Origin: Lysobacteraceae bacterium NML03-0222
GTDB taxonomy: Bacteria > Pseudomonadota > Gammaproteobacteria > Xanthomonadales > Xanthomonadaceae
NCBI GenBank assembly: GCA_002798195.1
Contig: NWQM01000016.1
Span: forward strand, 62,001-126,000
Direction: 5' to 3'
Length of the DNA: 64,000 nucleotides
Positions 37,446-50,777 of the stretch are shown here, piece by piece. Position 1 is the stretch's first letter. Each line of letters begins with the position of its first letter. The translations under genes and the position numbers were made by a program. Under the pieces are notes generated by a model that searched no databases, was not told the origin of the DNA, and was given only the letters and a program-made list of their open reading frames with translations.

Positions 37446-40400
37446 TTACATATTGCGCCGGTATTCGCCGCCGACTTCATACAGGGCATGGGAAATCTGC
37501 CCAAGCGAGTGGGTTTTGACCGCGTCCATCAAGGCGCTGAACAGGTTTTGCCGGGCGCGGGCAGTGTCCTGCAAAAAGCGCAGTCCCGCCTCGCCGGCCA
37601 GTGGGTTGCGAGCGGCTTGATAGGCCAGCACATTGTCGATTTGCTGCTGTTTTTCTTCCGGCGTTGAGCGAATCAGCTCGATTTCCGTCGCCACCCCGGC
37701 GCTGTCCTTGCCAAGGAAGGTGTTGACGCCAATCAGCGGCAGGCTGCCATCGTGCTTTTTCTGCTCGTAATACAGCGATTCTTCCTGAATCTTGCCGCGC
37801 TGGTACATGGTGTCCATCGCGCCGAGCACGCCGCCGCGCTCGCTGATGGCTTCAAATTCCTTGTACACCGCTTCTTCCACCAGGTCAGTGAGATAGTCCA
37901 CCGCAAAGCTGCCCTGCCAGGGGTTTTCAATGAAATTCAGCCCCAGCTCTTTGTTGATAATCATCTGGATGGCCACGGCGCGGCGCACTGATTCTTCGGT
38001 GGGCGTGGTGATCGCCTCGTCATAGGCATTGGTATGCAGGCTGTTGCAGTTGTCAAACAGCGCATAGAGCGCCTGCAAGGTGGTGCGGATGTCGTTGAAC
38101 TGGATTTCCTGCGCATGCAGGCTGCGGCCGCTGGTCTGGATGTGGTATTTCATCATCTGGCTGCGCGCAGAGGCGCCGTAGCGCTCACGCATCGCCCGCG
38201 CCCAGATGCGCCGTGCCACGCGGCCAATCACGGTGTACTCCGGGTCCATGCCATTGGAAAAGAAGAACGACAGGTTCGGCGCGAAGTCGTCAATCCGCAT
38301 GCCGCGCGCCAGGTAATACTCGACGATGGTGAAACCATTGCTCAGGGTGAAGGCGAGCTGGCTGACCGGGTTCGCCCCGGCTTCGGCGATGTGGTAGCCG
38401 GAAATCGACACCGAATAGAAATTGCGTACGCCGTTGTCGACGAAATACTGCTGGATATCGCCCATCATCCGCAGCGCGAATTCGGTGCTGAAGATGCAGG
38501 TGTTCTGCGCCTGGTCTTCCTTGAGAATGTCAGCCTGCACCGTGCCGCGCACGCTCTGCAAGGTTTCGGCCTTGATGCGTGCATAGGTGTCGGCATCCAG
38601 CAGCTCTTCGCCGCTCACTCCCAACAAAGCCAGCCCCAGGCCGTCATTGCCCTCGGGCAGCGCACCCTGATAGACCGGGCGGGGACGGTCTGCAAACCGC
38701 TGCGCGATTTTTGCCTCGGCCGCCTGCCAGCGCGCCGGGTCTGCCTTCAGATATTTCTCCACTTGCTGGTCGATGGCAGTGTTCATGAACATCGCCAAGA
38801 TGATCGGCGCCGGTCCATTGATGGTCATCGACACGCTGGTGCTCGGCGCGCACAGGTCAAAGCCCGAATACAGCTTTTTCATGTCATCGAGGCTGGCGAT
38901 ATTCACCCCGGAATTGCCGATTTTTCCGTAAATATCCGGGCGTGGCGCCGGGTCTTCGCCATACAGGGTGACGCTGTCGAAAGCGGTGGACAGCCGCGCC
39001 GCCGGTTGCCCCAGCGACAGGTAATGGAAGCGGCGATTGGTGCGCTCGGGCGTGCCTTCTCCGGCAAACATGCGAATCGGGTCTTCACCGCTGCGTCGGT
39101 ACGGATATACGCCGCCGGTATAGGGATAGCTGCCCGGCAGGTTTTCCTTTTGCAGAAAGGTCAAAAGCTCGCCCCAGCTCTTGTGCGTGGGCGCGGCGAT
39201 TTTCGGAATCATCTGCTGGCTGAGCGATTCCCGGTAGTTTTCCACGCGGATGGTTTTGTCGCGCACCTGATATTGATTGACGGCATCGCTGATGGATTTC
39301 AGCCTGGAAGGCCATTCACGCAGCAGTTTCAGGCTTTCGGCATCGAGCGCGCCGATGGCCTCCTGATAGGCGCGGCGTAGACGTTGCAACGTGGCATCGG
39401 TGCTTTCTTCAAGCAGCGCCTGGCTGTATAGCTCCAGTGGTTCGGGCAATGCCGGGTCGGCCAGTGCGCGCAGCGCCTGCCATAGCGACTGCGCATGCTC
39501 GGCTGCCTCGCTCTGGTTGTGGATGCGCGCGGCGATGCTGCGGCCTTGCTCGGCTATTTCGGCCAGATAGCGCACCCGGCTGCCGGGAATCAGCACCGTG
39601 GCACGCGGCTCTCTCAGCGTGGTGTCCATCTGCGGCGTCCATTGCGCAGCGGGCAGTGCCAGCTTTTCGCGCAGCAGGCGGCAGAGATTGACGAACATCC
39701 AGCTCACCCCCGGGTCGTTGAACTGGCTGGCGATGGTCGGATATACCGGCACTGCCTCATCGCTGGCCTGAAAGGCCAGATGGTTGCGTCGCCACTGCTT
39801 GCGCACATCGCGCAGTGCGTCTTCAGCCCCGCGCTTGTCGTACTTGTTGAGCACGACCAGTTCGGCAAAATCCAGCATGTCGATTTTTTCCAGCTGGCTG
39901 GCCGCACCATAGTCGCTGGTCATCACATACACGGGGAAGTCCACCAGATCAACGATTTCCGAATCGCTCTGGCCAATGCCGGCAGTTTCCACGATCACCA
40001 GGTCAAAGCCCTGCGCCTTAAGATAGGCGATGGAATCTTTCAGTACCAAATTGGTCGCGGCGTGTTGGCGACGGGTCGCCATCGAGCGCATGAACAGCCG
40101 CGGGCTGCGCAGCGAATTCATGCGGATACGATCGCCCAGCAGCGCTCCGCCGGTGCGGCGCCGGGTCGGGTCCACGGAAATCACCGCGATGCGCATCGCC
40201 GGGAAGCTGGCAAGAAAACGGTTCAAAAGCTCGTCGGTCACGCTGGACTTGCCCGCACCGCCAGTGCCGGTGATGCCAATCACTGGCGTCTGACCACCGG
40301 CCTGCTGCCAGGCTTCGCGCAGCGCTGCCAACTGCGCCTCATCCAGCACGCTGTCCTCAATGGCCGAGAGCATCCGCCCGACGGCGATTTCGACATCGGC

Positions 40401-40871
40401 GCTGTCCATGCCCTGCCCGCTTGGCAGACGTGCAGCCTCGGCACGCGCCACTACGTCCTCAATCATCTCCACCAGCCCCATGCGCATGCCGTCATTGGGG
40501 TGATAAATGCGCTCCACGCCATAGTCTTGCAACTCGCGGATTTCCTCCGGGGTGATGGTGCCACCACCGCCGCCAAACACGCGCACATGTGCCGCGCCGC
40601 GCGCTTTGAGCATGTCCACCATGTATTTGAAATATTCGACATGCCCGCCCTGATAGCTGGAGAGCGCGATGGCATCGGCATCTTCCTGCAAGGCGGCGCG
40701 CACCACGTCCTCGACGCTGCGGTTATGCCCCAGATGAATCACTTCCACGCCCTGCCCCTGGATCAGCCGACGCATGATGTTGATGGCGGCATCGTGGCCG
40801 TCGAACAGGCTGGCAGCGGTGACAAAGCGCAGCGGGCTGCGGGTTTGGGCGGCTTGGGACAGCTCGGACAT
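37446..40871 (-). CDS. icmF: Fused isobutyryl-CoA mutase IcmF (B12-dependent)
   Basis: The 1141-residue protein joins three parts: an N-terminal B12-binding domain (DGHDAAI, His26), a MeaB-type GTPase chaperone (P-loop GTGGAGKS at 202-209), and a large mutase domain. Phe615 (NRRFHYL) and Gln789 (DQAQNTCIF) stand where methylmalonyl-CoA mutase has Tyr and Arg. Those are the IcmF residues, so isobutyryl-CoA/n-butyryl-CoA interconversion is expected. Start 40871 (MSELSQAAQ) is chosen because the 92-residue upstream extension is antisense to the next gene. It is divergent from a leucine-type dehydrogenase, consistent with branched-chain acyl-CoA metabolism. Confidence 0.93.
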   Translation of the reverse strand: MSELSQAAQTRSPLRFVTAASLFDGHDAAINIMRRLIQGQGVEVIHLGHNRSVEDVVRAALQEDADAIALSSYQGGHVEYFKYMVDMLKARGAAHVRVFGGGGGTITPEEIRELQDYGVERIYHPNDGMRMGLVEMIEDVVARAEAARLPSGQGMDSADVEIAVGRMLSAIEDSVLDEAQLAALREAWQQAGGQTPVIGITGTGGAGKSSVTDELLNRFLASFPAMRIAVISVDPTRRRTGGALLGDRIRMNSLRSPRLFMRSMATRRQHAATNLVLKDSIAYLKAQGFDLVIVETAGIGQSDSEIVDLVDFPVYVMTSDYGAASQLEKIDMLDFAELVVLNKYDKRGAEDALRDVRKQWRRNHLAFQASDEAVPVYPTIASQFNDPGVSWMFVNLCRLLREKLALPAAQWTPQMDTTLREPRATVLIPGSRVRYLAEIAEQGRSIAARIHNQSEAAEHAQSLWQALRALADPALPEPLELYSQALLEESTDATLQRLRRAYQEAIGALDAESLKLLREWPSRLKSISDAVNQYQVRDKTIRVENYRESLSQQMIPKIAAPTHKSWGELLTFLQKENLPGSYPYTGGVYPYRRSGEDPIRMFAGEGTPERTNRRFHYLSLGQPAARLSTAFDSVTLYGEDPAPRPDIYGKIGNSGVNIASLDDMKKLYSGFDLCAPSTSVSMTINGPAPIILAMFMNTAIDQQVEKYLKADPARWQAAEAKIAQRFADRPRPVYQGALPEGNDGLGLALLGVSGEELLDADTYARIKAETLQSVRGTVQADILKEDQAQNTCIFSTEFALRMMGDIQQYFVDNGVRNFYSVSISGYHIAEAGANPVSQLAFTLSNGFTIVEYYLARGMRIDDFAPNLSFFFSNGMDPEYTVIGRVARRIWARAMRERYGASARSQMMKYHIQTSGRSLHAQEIQFNDIRTTLQALYALFDNCNSLHTNAYDEAITTPTEESVRRAVAIQMIINKELGLNFIENPWQGSFAVDYLTDLVEEAVYKEFEAISERGGVLGAMDTMYQRGKIQEESLYYEQKKHDGSLPLIGVNTFLGKDSAGVATEIELIRSTPEEKQQQIDNVLAYQAARNPLAGEAGLRFLQDTARARQNLFSALMDAVKTHSLGQISHALYEVGGEYRRNM

Positions 40872-41016
40872 GGGCACACTCGCAATATGAATGAAACCGG
40901 AACCCGGGATTGTAGCGCCGCCGCTTGCAGCCCCTTTGCGCATTGCAAAAACCCTGCTGCGGCGTTCGGCTAGAATGTCCGGCGTTTTTCGCCCCATTCC
41001 CAACAGGGAGCTTTCC

Positions 41017-42120
41017 ATGATTTTTGAAAAGATTGGCCAATCCGCCCACGAGCAAGTGGTTTTCTGCCAAAACAAAGATGCCGGCCTGAAAGCCATCATC
41101 GCCATCCACAACACCGTGCTTGGGCCGGCATTGGGCGGCACCCGCATGTGGAATTACGCCTCCGAGCAGGAAGCGCTCACCGATGTACTGCGCCTCTCGC
41201 GCGGCATGACCTACAAGAGCGCGGTGGCCGGCCTGAACCTGGGCGGCGGCAAGGCGGTGATCATTGGCGACCCGGCCAAGGACAAATCCGAAGCGCTGTT
41301 CCGCGCCTTCGGCCAGTTCGTGCAGTCACTGGGCGGGCGCTATATCACCGCCGAAGATGTCGGCATCGATGTCAATGACATGGAATACGTCTATCGCGAA
41401 ACCGAATACGTCACCGGCGTGCACCAAGCGCATGGCGGCTCGGGCGATCCTTCGCCATTCACCGCCTATGGCACCTTGCAGGCGCTGATGGCCACGCTCA
41501 ACAAGAAATTTGGCGACGAGGAAGTCGGCAAATACAGCTATGCCGTGCAAGGACTGGGGCATGTGGGCATGGAATTCGTCAAGCTGCTGCACGAGCGCGA
41601 TGCCAAGATTTTCGTCACCGACATCAACCCCAAGCTGGTGGACAAGGCGGTGACCGAATACGGCGCCGAAGCCGTCGGCCTGGATGAAATCTACGATGTC
41701 GCCGCGGATGTCTATGCCCCGTGCGCACTGGGCGGCACCCTCAACGAAAACACCATTGACCGCCTGAAAGCCCAGGTCATCTGCGGCGCGGCCAATAACC
41801 AGCTGGCACACAATGGCATCGGCGATGAACTGACCCGTCGCGGCGTGCTGTACGCGCCCGATTACGCGGTCAACGCCGGCGGTGTGATGAACGTGGCGCT
41901 GGAGCTCGAAGGCTATAACCGCGAACGCGCCATGCGCATGATGCGCAGCATCTATCACAACCTCTCGCGCATCTATCAAATCGCCGAGCGCGATGGCATC
42001 CCCACCTATCAGGCCGCTGACCGCATGGCCGAGGAGCGCATCGAAAAAATCGGACGTCTGAAACTGGCCACCCGCAGCGCCTCGCCGCGCTTCCAGGGAC
42101 GCATTCGCGGCGGTCACTAA
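41017..42120 (+). CDS. Leucine/valine-type amino acid dehydrogenase (Glu/Leu/Phe/Val family)
   Basis: This 367-residue enzyme deaminates branched-chain amino acids to 2-oxo acids with NAD. The family lysines are Lys67 (GMTYKSA) and Lys79 (LNLGGGKAV), and the Rossmann motif is VQGLGHVG. GGTRMW near the start and AANNQLA are leucine-dehydrogenase-like. AGGGAG lies 6 bases before ATG 41017, and TAGAAT (40971-40976) is a possible -10. Exact preference among Leu, Val and Ile cannot be read from sequence. It precedes isovaleryl-CoA dehydrogenase by 27 bases. Confidence 0.9.
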   Translation: MIFEKIGQSAHEQVVFCQNKDAGLKAIIAIHNTVLGPALGGTRMWNYASEQEALTDVLRLSRGMTYKSAVAGLNLGGGKAVIIGDPAKDKSEALFRAFGQFVQSLGGRYITAEDVGIDVNDMEYVYRETEYVTGVHQAHGGSGDPSPFTAYGTLQALMATLNKKFGDEEVGKYSYAVQGLGHVGMEFVKLLHERDAKIFVTDINPKLVDKAVTEYGAEAVGLDEIYDVAADVYAPCALGGTLNENTIDRLKAQVICGAANNQLAHNGIGDELTRRGVLYAPDYAVNAGGVMNVALELEGYNRERAMRMMRSIYHNLSRIYQIAERDGIPTYQAADRMAEERIEKIGRLKLATRSASPRFQGRIRGGH

Positions 42121-42147
42121 TCAGCCCTCAGCAAGGAGCCAGGATAT

Positions 42148-43305
42148 ATGCAAATCCCTAAGTTGAACGAAGAAGTCGATGCCCTGCGTGATGCCGTGCG
42201 CCGCTTTGCCGAGGCCGAAGTCGCCCCGCGTGCGGTCAAGGCCGACGAGGAAAACGCCTTCCCGCAGGAGCTGTGGCCGATGCTGGGTGAAATGGGGCTG
42301 CTCGGCCTCACCATCCCCGGCGAATATGGCGGCAGTGACATGGGCTATCTGGCGCATCTGGTGGCGATGGAAGAAATCTCCCGCGCCTCGGGCGCCATTG
42401 GCCTCAGCTACGGCGCGCACTCCAACCTGTGCGTCAATAATCTGTATGCCAACGGCAATGAGGCTCAGCGCCAGAAATACCTGCCCAAGCTGTGCAGTGG
42501 TGAGTGGAAGGGCGCACTGGCGATGAGCGAGCCTGGCGCAGGCTCGGACGTGGTCGGCTCGATGAGCTGCCGCGCAGAACTCAAGGGTGATGTCTGGGTC
42601 GCCAACGGCAACAAAATGTGGATTACCAACGGCCCGGAAGCCGATGTGCTGATCGTTTACATGCGCACCGCGCCCAAGGAAGCCGGCAGCCGCGGCATGA
42701 CCGCCTTCATCGTCGAAAAAGGCATGAAGGGCTTTTCCACCGCACAAAAGCTCGACAAGCTCGGCATGCGTGGCTCCAATACTTGCGAGCTGGTATTCGA
42801 AAACTGCGAAATTCCCGCCGAAAACGTGCTGGGCGAAGTCAACCAGGGCGTCAAGGTGCTGATGAGTGGCCTCAATACCGAGCGTCTGGTGCTCTCCGGT
42901 GGCCCCATCGGCCTGATGCAGGCCGCACTCGATATCGCCCTGCCCTATGTGCGCGAGCGCAAGCAGTTCGATACCGCCATCGGCACTTTCCAGCTGATGC
43001 AGGGCAAGATTGCCGATATGTACACGGCACTGGCTTCCAGCCGCGCCTTCGCCTACCAGGTCGCCCGCGACTACGACACTGGCCACAAGAGCCGCATCGA
43101 CGCCGCAGCGTGTCTGATGCACAGCAGCGAAGCGGCCGTCAACGTCACCCTGGAAGCCATCCAGGCACTCGGCGGCAACGGCTATATCAACGAATACCCC
43201 ACCGGCCGCCTGCTGCGCGATGCCAAGCTCTACGCCATTGGCGCCGGCACCAATGAAATCCGCCGCATGCTGATTGGCCGCGAGTTGTTCAACGGCCACG
43301 GCTGA
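42148..43305 (+). CDS. Isovaleryl-CoA dehydrogenase
   Basis: The 385-residue flavoenzyme oxidises isovaleryl-CoA to 3-methylcrotonyl-CoA in leucine breakdown. Its catalytic base is in the isovaleryl position, Glu245 in GLNTERLVLSGGP, while the C-terminal GAGTNEIRR site has Gly where short-chain enzymes have Glu. FAD-contact blocks ALAMSEPGAGSD and KMWITNGPEAD are intact. It shares a transcript with the upstream amino acid dehydrogenase, so the pair covers the first and third steps of leucine catabolism. The branched-chain keto-acid dehydrogenase is not in the window. Confidence 0.93.
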   Translation: MQIPKLNEEVDALRDAVRRFAEAEVAPRAVKADEENAFPQELWPMLGEMGLLGLTIPGEYGGSDMGYLAHLVAMEEISRASGAIGLSYGAHSNLCVNNLYANGNEAQRQKYLPKLCSGEWKGALAMSEPGAGSDVVGSMSCRAELKGDVWVANGNKMWITNGPEADVLIVYMRTAPKEAGSRGMTAFIVEKGMKGFSTAQKLDKLGMRGSNTCELVFENCEIPAENVLGEVNQGVKVLMSGLNTERLVLSGGPIGLMQAALDIALPYVRERKQFDTAIGTFQLMQGKIADMYTALASSRAFAYQVARDYDTGHKSRIDAAACLMHSSEAAVNVTLEAIQALGGNGYINEYPTGRLLRDAKLYAIGAGTNEIRRMLIGRELFNGHG

Positions 43306-43332
43306 TTGAAGCCGCTTGCAAACCAAGACTTG

Positions 43333-43362
43333 AAACAAAACCGGGGAAGCCCGGTTTTGTTT
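43333..43362. terminator. Bidirectional rho-independent terminator
   Basis: A 13-bp stem (AAACAAAACCGGG at 43333-43345, complement at 43350-43362) with loop GAAG sits between the isovaleryl-CoA dehydrogenase stop and the recJ stop. T-rich arms serve both directions. Confidence 0.85.
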
Positions 43363-43383
43363 TGGTCACAATTGCAGCATAGG

Positions 43384-45093
43384 TTAGGTTCCCGCTTGGC
43401 GATGTACCACAATCAATTGAATGGCATCGCCGCCGCGCCAGTCGTCCGGGGTCAGGCGGTAAGCGATATGTTGGCGGCTTGCTGGCGCTGTACCGTCCCA
43501 GCCACCAAAGTGGATGGCGTTAAGCCGCTGGCCGCCAAAGGCCAGGGTGAGCTTCAGGTGTTTTTCACCCACTACCCGCCAGTCCAATACCTCAAACTCG
43601 CCATCAAACAGCGGCTCGGGGTAATGCTGCCCCCAGACGCCGCCATCGCGCAGCAAAATGGCGGTGGCGATATTGAAATCTTCAGCAGCCAGCTCGCCAT
43701 CGCTCAGAATGTGCTTTTGCAGGCTTTCCGGCGGCAGCAGGGCTTGCGCAGCGGCTTCAAAGGCTTGAGCAAAATCTTGCAGGTTTTCCTGTGCAAGGCT
43801 CAACCCAGCCGCCATGGCATGGCCGCCAAAACGGCTAATCAAGCCCGGGTGATGGGCATCCACCCAGGCCAGTGCATCGCGGATATGAAAGCCGCTGATG
43901 GAGCGTGCCGAACCGCGCAGCTCTTCACTGCCCTCTGCCGCAGGCGCAAACGCAATCACCGGGCGATGCAGTTTTTCCTTGACATTGGATGCCACCAGCC
44001 CGACCACGCCGGGGTGCCAATGTGGTTGGTACAGGCTGATGGCAAGCCGGGCATCCAACTGCCCCAGATCGGTGCCTGACAGCAGGCTTTCGGCATCGTG
44101 CAGCATCTGTGCCTGTAATTGCCGGCGCTCCTGGTTGATGTCCGAGAGCATTTGCGCCAGTTGTTCGGCCTCGCGCTGGTCATGGCTGAGCAGGCAAGCG
44201 ATGCCGAGGGTCATGTCCTCCAGCCGTCCGGCGGCATTGATGCGCGGGCCAATGGCAAAACCGATATCGGCAGGGGTGAGCGTGGCATATTGACGTTTGG
44301 CGGCATCAATCAGTGCCTGCACGCCAGGTTGCGCCCTGCCCTGGCGGATGCGGCGCAAACCGGCGGCGACCAGGGCGCGGTTAGTGGTATCCAGCGGCAC
44401 CACATCGGCCACGGTGCCAATGGCCACCAAATCCAGCAGCGTGCTCAAATCTGCATCGCCTGCGGCATCGCCCTGTTGGCGCAGATGGGCGCGCAAAGCC
44501 AGCAGCAGGTAAAACGCCACACCCACACCGGCCAGCGCTTTGCTTGGAAAGCCGCAGCCGGGCTGGTTGGGATTGACGATGGCATCGGCCGCGGGCAGTT
44601 CCGGCCCCGGCAAATGGTGGTCACAAACGATGACCTGCATGCCGTGGGCGCGAGCGGCAGCGACACCGGCCACGCAGGCGATACCGGCATCCACGGTGAG
44701 GATGAGCTCCGGCGCATCAGCGGCCAGTTCTTCCACCAGGGTAGGACTCAGACCATAGCCGTGGCGCTGGCGGTCGGGCACGGCAAAACTGAGCTGCCGC
44801 GCGCCCAGCATCTTCAAGCCACGCATCAACACTGCGCAGCCGGTGGCGCCGTCGCAATCAAAATCGCCTACCACGCGGATATGCGCATTGCGCTGGATGG
44901 CCGAATGCAGCAGTGCGACGGCCTCTGGCATGCCCTTCATCAAGGCAGGGGATGGCAGTTGCGCCAGCCGTGGCTGGGCGCTGCCCATATCCTGCGACCC
45001 GCGTGCGCCATGCAGGCGGCGCAACAATGGCGGCAATTCGGCCAGCGCGTCGATGTTTTCCGGTGGCGGACGGCGCAGGATTTGCGTGTTCAT
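43384..45093 (-). CDS. recJ: Single-stranded-DNA-specific exonuclease RecJ
   Basis: The 569-residue nuclease of the DHH family degrades single-stranded DNA 5' to 3' in RecF repair and mismatch repair. Metal-binding motifs are DFDCDGATG (Asp77, 79, 81) and CDHHLPG (Asp158-His159-His160); the DHHA1 domain has GGHAMAAGL. Start 45093 shares an ATGA overlap with the gene before it; the longer frame to 45180 reads into that gene. It ends the ispG-to-recJ series and is followed by a strong terminator. Confidence 0.95.
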   Translation of the reverse strand: MNTQILRRPPPENIDALAELPPLLRRLHGARGSQDMGSAQPRLAQLPSPALMKGMPEAVALLHSAIQRNAHIRVVGDFDCDGATGCAVLMRGLKMLGARQLSFAVPDRQRHGYGLSPTLVEELAADAPELILTVDAGIACVAGVAAARAHGMQVIVCDHHLPGPELPAADAIVNPNQPGCGFPSKALAGVGVAFYLLLALRAHLRQQGDAAGDADLSTLLDLVAIGTVADVVPLDTTNRALVAAGLRRIRQGRAQPGVQALIDAAKRQYATLTPADIGFAIGPRINAAGRLEDMTLGIACLLSHDQREAEQLAQMLSDINQERRQLQAQMLHDAESLLSGTDLGQLDARLAISLYQPHWHPGVVGLVASNVKEKLHRPVIAFAPAAEGSEELRGSARSISGFHIRDALAWVDAHHPGLISRFGGHAMAAGLSLAQENLQDFAQAFEAAAQALLPPESLQKHILSDGELAAEDFNIATAILLRDGGVWGQHYPEPLFDGEFEVLDWRVVGEKHLKLTLAFGGQRLNAIHFGGWDGTAPASRQHIAYRLTPDDWRGGDAIQLIVVHRQAGT

Positions 45094-46070
45094 TCCGTGC
45101 TGTCTTGTTGTTCTTGCGGCCAAGCCCAAGATTTGCGCCAAAAGCGCAAGCCCTGCCCGCGTGTGAATTGCAGGCAGCAACCCTCTTCACTATCCAGCGC
45201 AAGGCTGGCGATTTGCCCGTGTTTGAGTGCTGCCAGTGCGGGCATCAGCCACGCTTCTTGCAAGGCTTTGGCATCGCGCAGGTGGCTGAAATCAAACAGC
45301 GCATCGCCCTTGGGGATGGCGAACTGCTGCGGCATCAGCTGCGCCGTGCCGGTGATTTTGGCCAAGGTCATGATGCGGCTATCTTCGGCATAAGTCAGTG
45401 CATGGCGCGTGGTCAGCGCCTGTTGCGGCAATACACCAGCGCCCCAGAACCACAGTGCGTTGACTGGCGGCAGGCCACGCGCCTGCCGGGCTTGGTTGAC
45501 CGGATGGCCGTGCAGCAGCATCTGTATTTCACCGGCCAGCATCCGCCACTGACGGGCTTGGGCACGGGTGTCGGTATGCTCGAAAACATCATCGCCGAGT
45601 GCATCTGCCGGGTCGGCAAACTGCGGCAATGACTCGGCGCTGCTTTCTGGGGACAAGCGCAACCAGGCCGCGGCAGGTGTTGGCCAGTCAAAAAACAGCC
45701 CGTTCTCGGCAAACAGGGGGGTCAGTGTGGCCTCCAAGGCATCGGCCTCGGCTTGCGTCAATTGCAGGCGCTCGCCTACGCCCAGCAGGCGCACGCCATT
45801 GATGTCCACCACCATCCATGCCGGGTCGGCGCGCAGCCACAGTGCATCGCCCGCATCGCCGGCCTGTGCCTGGCGCGAGAGTGCAGCCAGCGGCCAAGTC
45901 GCAGCATCGCCGGGCAGCTGGAAATGCCGCGCCAATTGCGCCATGCGTCCCGCCGCCACATGGTGGACATCGCCCTGCCCCAGCCGCTTCATCAGCACCG
46001 CATCCCAGCGCTGCGCCCCGAAAACTCGGGGACGTGGCAACAAAAAGGTGATGTGTGGCGGACGGGACAT
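45090..46070 (-). CDS. Conserved protein of unknown function (recJ-linked, phosphoglycerate-mutase-like family by annotation)
   Basis: The 326-residue protein starts MSRPPHITFLLPRP and has conserved-looking blocks LRADPAWMVVDINGVRLLG, NALWFWGAGVLP and GDALFDFSHLRDAKALQEAW. It resembles proteins between greA and recJ in Xanthomonads that databases label as cofactor-independent phosphoglycerate-mutase-like (COG4255), but I see no convincing active site and would not assign that activity. It overlaps recJ by four bases, so the two are co-translated. An upstream ATG at 46112 has no support. Confidence 0.6.
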   Translation of the reverse strand: MSRPPHITFLLPRPRVFGAQRWDAVLMKRLGQGDVHHVAAGRMAQLARHFQLPGDAATWPLAALSRQAQAGDAGDALWLRADPAWMVVDINGVRLLGVGERLQLTQAEADALEATLTPLFAENGLFFDWPTPAAAWLRLSPESSAESLPQFADPADALGDDVFEHTDTRAQARQWRMLAGEIQMLLHGHPVNQARQARGLPPVNALWFWGAGVLPQQALTTRHALTYAEDSRIMTLAKITGTAQLMPQQFAIPKGDALFDFSHLRDAKALQEAWLMPALAALKHGQIASLALDSEEGCCLQFTRGQGLRFWRKSWAWPQEQQDSTE

Positions 46071-46173
46071 GAAAGCAGGCTTTACCAAAAAAACGCGGAC
46101 AATATCAGGCACTCATTGCGTGAGACTGCAATGCTCGGACATCCTCGCCGCTTGCATGCTGAATCCGTCTGGC

Positions 46174-46935
46174 CTAATTGCAGACATCGCCTGCCAAATA
46201 CGGCAAGCCATAGCCGATCTGAATCGCGGAAACAGGGACATTCGCAAACAGCCGATGTGCCAACGCATCATATTGACGGGTGCAATTGAATTTGCCATCG
46301 ATCAGCCAATCTTCGCCTCGTTCGTCCATCATGGCTCCGGACCATGCCGACGCTGCGTCATGGCTGGCTTCCGTAATTAGAGCCGTTTCCAAGATCACCT
46401 CAAACCCGCGGTCAGCGTGTGCCCCCTTCCAAGACTGATAAACAGAAGGATCGACCGCATTACCGCACGCGTACAGGCAGTTGGCATAAAAGGCTCCAGC
46501 ATTGCTGGTTTCCGTACTGAAAGCTCCCTGTGTCAATTGGTGCAAGGGTGGGAATGCGTTGTCATAATTGGGCAGAAACTGATTGAGATTGAAATCGCTG
46601 CACTCAACGGTCGCCGGTATACGCAGTGAATTCACCCTTCCATCGTCAAACCGCACTTCAATATCACAACGGCCGATGCGATATTCCTTGGTATTGTCAA
46701 CGGTACGCCGGGCAGTAACACCTGCCAACTGCTCAAAGTAGGCCAAACCCACCCCGATGATGTACGGACTGAATACGCCCGGCTGGCGTGGTGGCGACTC
46801 CGGCGGCATGGGTTTGACTCGCACCTCTTGAGCGGCTTGCGCTGTTTCATTCGCTGTTGCGCTTTCAGCTTCCGCTTTTGCCTTGCAGCCACTCAAACAG
46901 GTGACCAACAAGAGTAGACACGCTGCGTTTCGCAT
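46174..46935 (-). CDS. Putative lipoprotein, unknown function
   Basis: A 253-residue protein with a lipoprotein signal (LSGC, Cys17) preceded by GGGAG. After a low-complexity Ala/Glu/Thr linker comes a globular part with several cysteines (RCDIEV, VECSDF, NCLYACGNA, KFNCTR, GDVCN) that could form disulphides. I recognise no family. Base composition is lower in G+C than neighbours (sample 60-base lines between 47% and 58% G+C). It separates greA from the recJ pair, where related genomes as I recall them have no such gene, so it may be an insertion. Confidence 0.65.
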   Translation of the reverse strand: MRNAACLLLLVTCLSGCKAKAEAESATANETAQAAQEVRVKPMPPESPPRQPGVFSPYIIGVGLAYFEQLAGVTARRTVDNTKEYRIGRCDIEVRFDDGRVNSLRIPATVECSDFNLNQFLPNYDNAFPPLHQLTQGAFSTETSNAGAFYANCLYACGNAVDPSVYQSWKGAHADRGFEVILETALITEASHDAASAWSGAMMDERGEDWLIDGKFNCTRQYDALAHRLFANVPVSAIQIGYGLPYLAGDVCN

Positions 46936-47055
46936 GATGCTCTCTCTCCCGCGCTTGCATGCTTTTAAAGATGTCCGAATCGCGCATGTGCCGGGCACAT
47001 ATTCCCCAAGAAAACCCCCATCCATTTGAAGAACAGGGGCTTCAAAAAACCATTC

Positions 47056-47528
47056 TCAAACGTACTTCACTTCCAGGATTTCAAATTCGTGCGTCCCCCC
47101 GGGGGCTTCCAGGGTGACTTCGTCGCCTTCGTGCTTGCCAATCAGGGCACGGGCGATCGGCGAGGAAATGGCAATCAGGCGCTGCTTGATGTCCGCTTCC
47201 AGGTCGCCGACGATTTGATAAGTCACTTCCTGCTCGGTGGTGGTGTCCAGCAAAGTGACGGTAGCGCCAAACACCACCTTGTCACCGGCGCTGAGCTTGC
47301 TCACATCGATAATCTGCGCGTGTGAAAGCTCGCCTTCGAGTTGCTTGATGCGGCCTTCGATAAAGCCCTGCTGCTCGCGCGCAGCGGCGTATTCGGCGTT
47401 CTCCTTCAGGTCGCCATGGGCGCGGGCTTCGGCAATGGCTTCAATCACGGCCGGACGTTTGACGGATTTGAGCTCTTCAAGTTCGGCACGCAGGCGGGTA
47501 GCGCCTGCGGCAGTAATCGGTGGATGGT

Positions 47529-47532
<4 letters not shown>
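47056..47532 (-). CDS. greA: Transcription elongation factor GreA
   Basis: The 158-residue factor rescues backtracked RNA polymerase. The N-terminal coiled coil carries the acidic tip (Asp41, Glu44 in HGDLKENAEYAAAREQQ), and the C-terminal FKBP-like domain has VVFGATVTLLD and ISSPIARALIGKHEGDEV. It overlaps the carB stop by four bases, so it is translated with carB, a common arrangement. Confidence 0.97.
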
Positions 47533-50774
<3,242 letters not shown>

Positions 50775-50777
50775 GGC

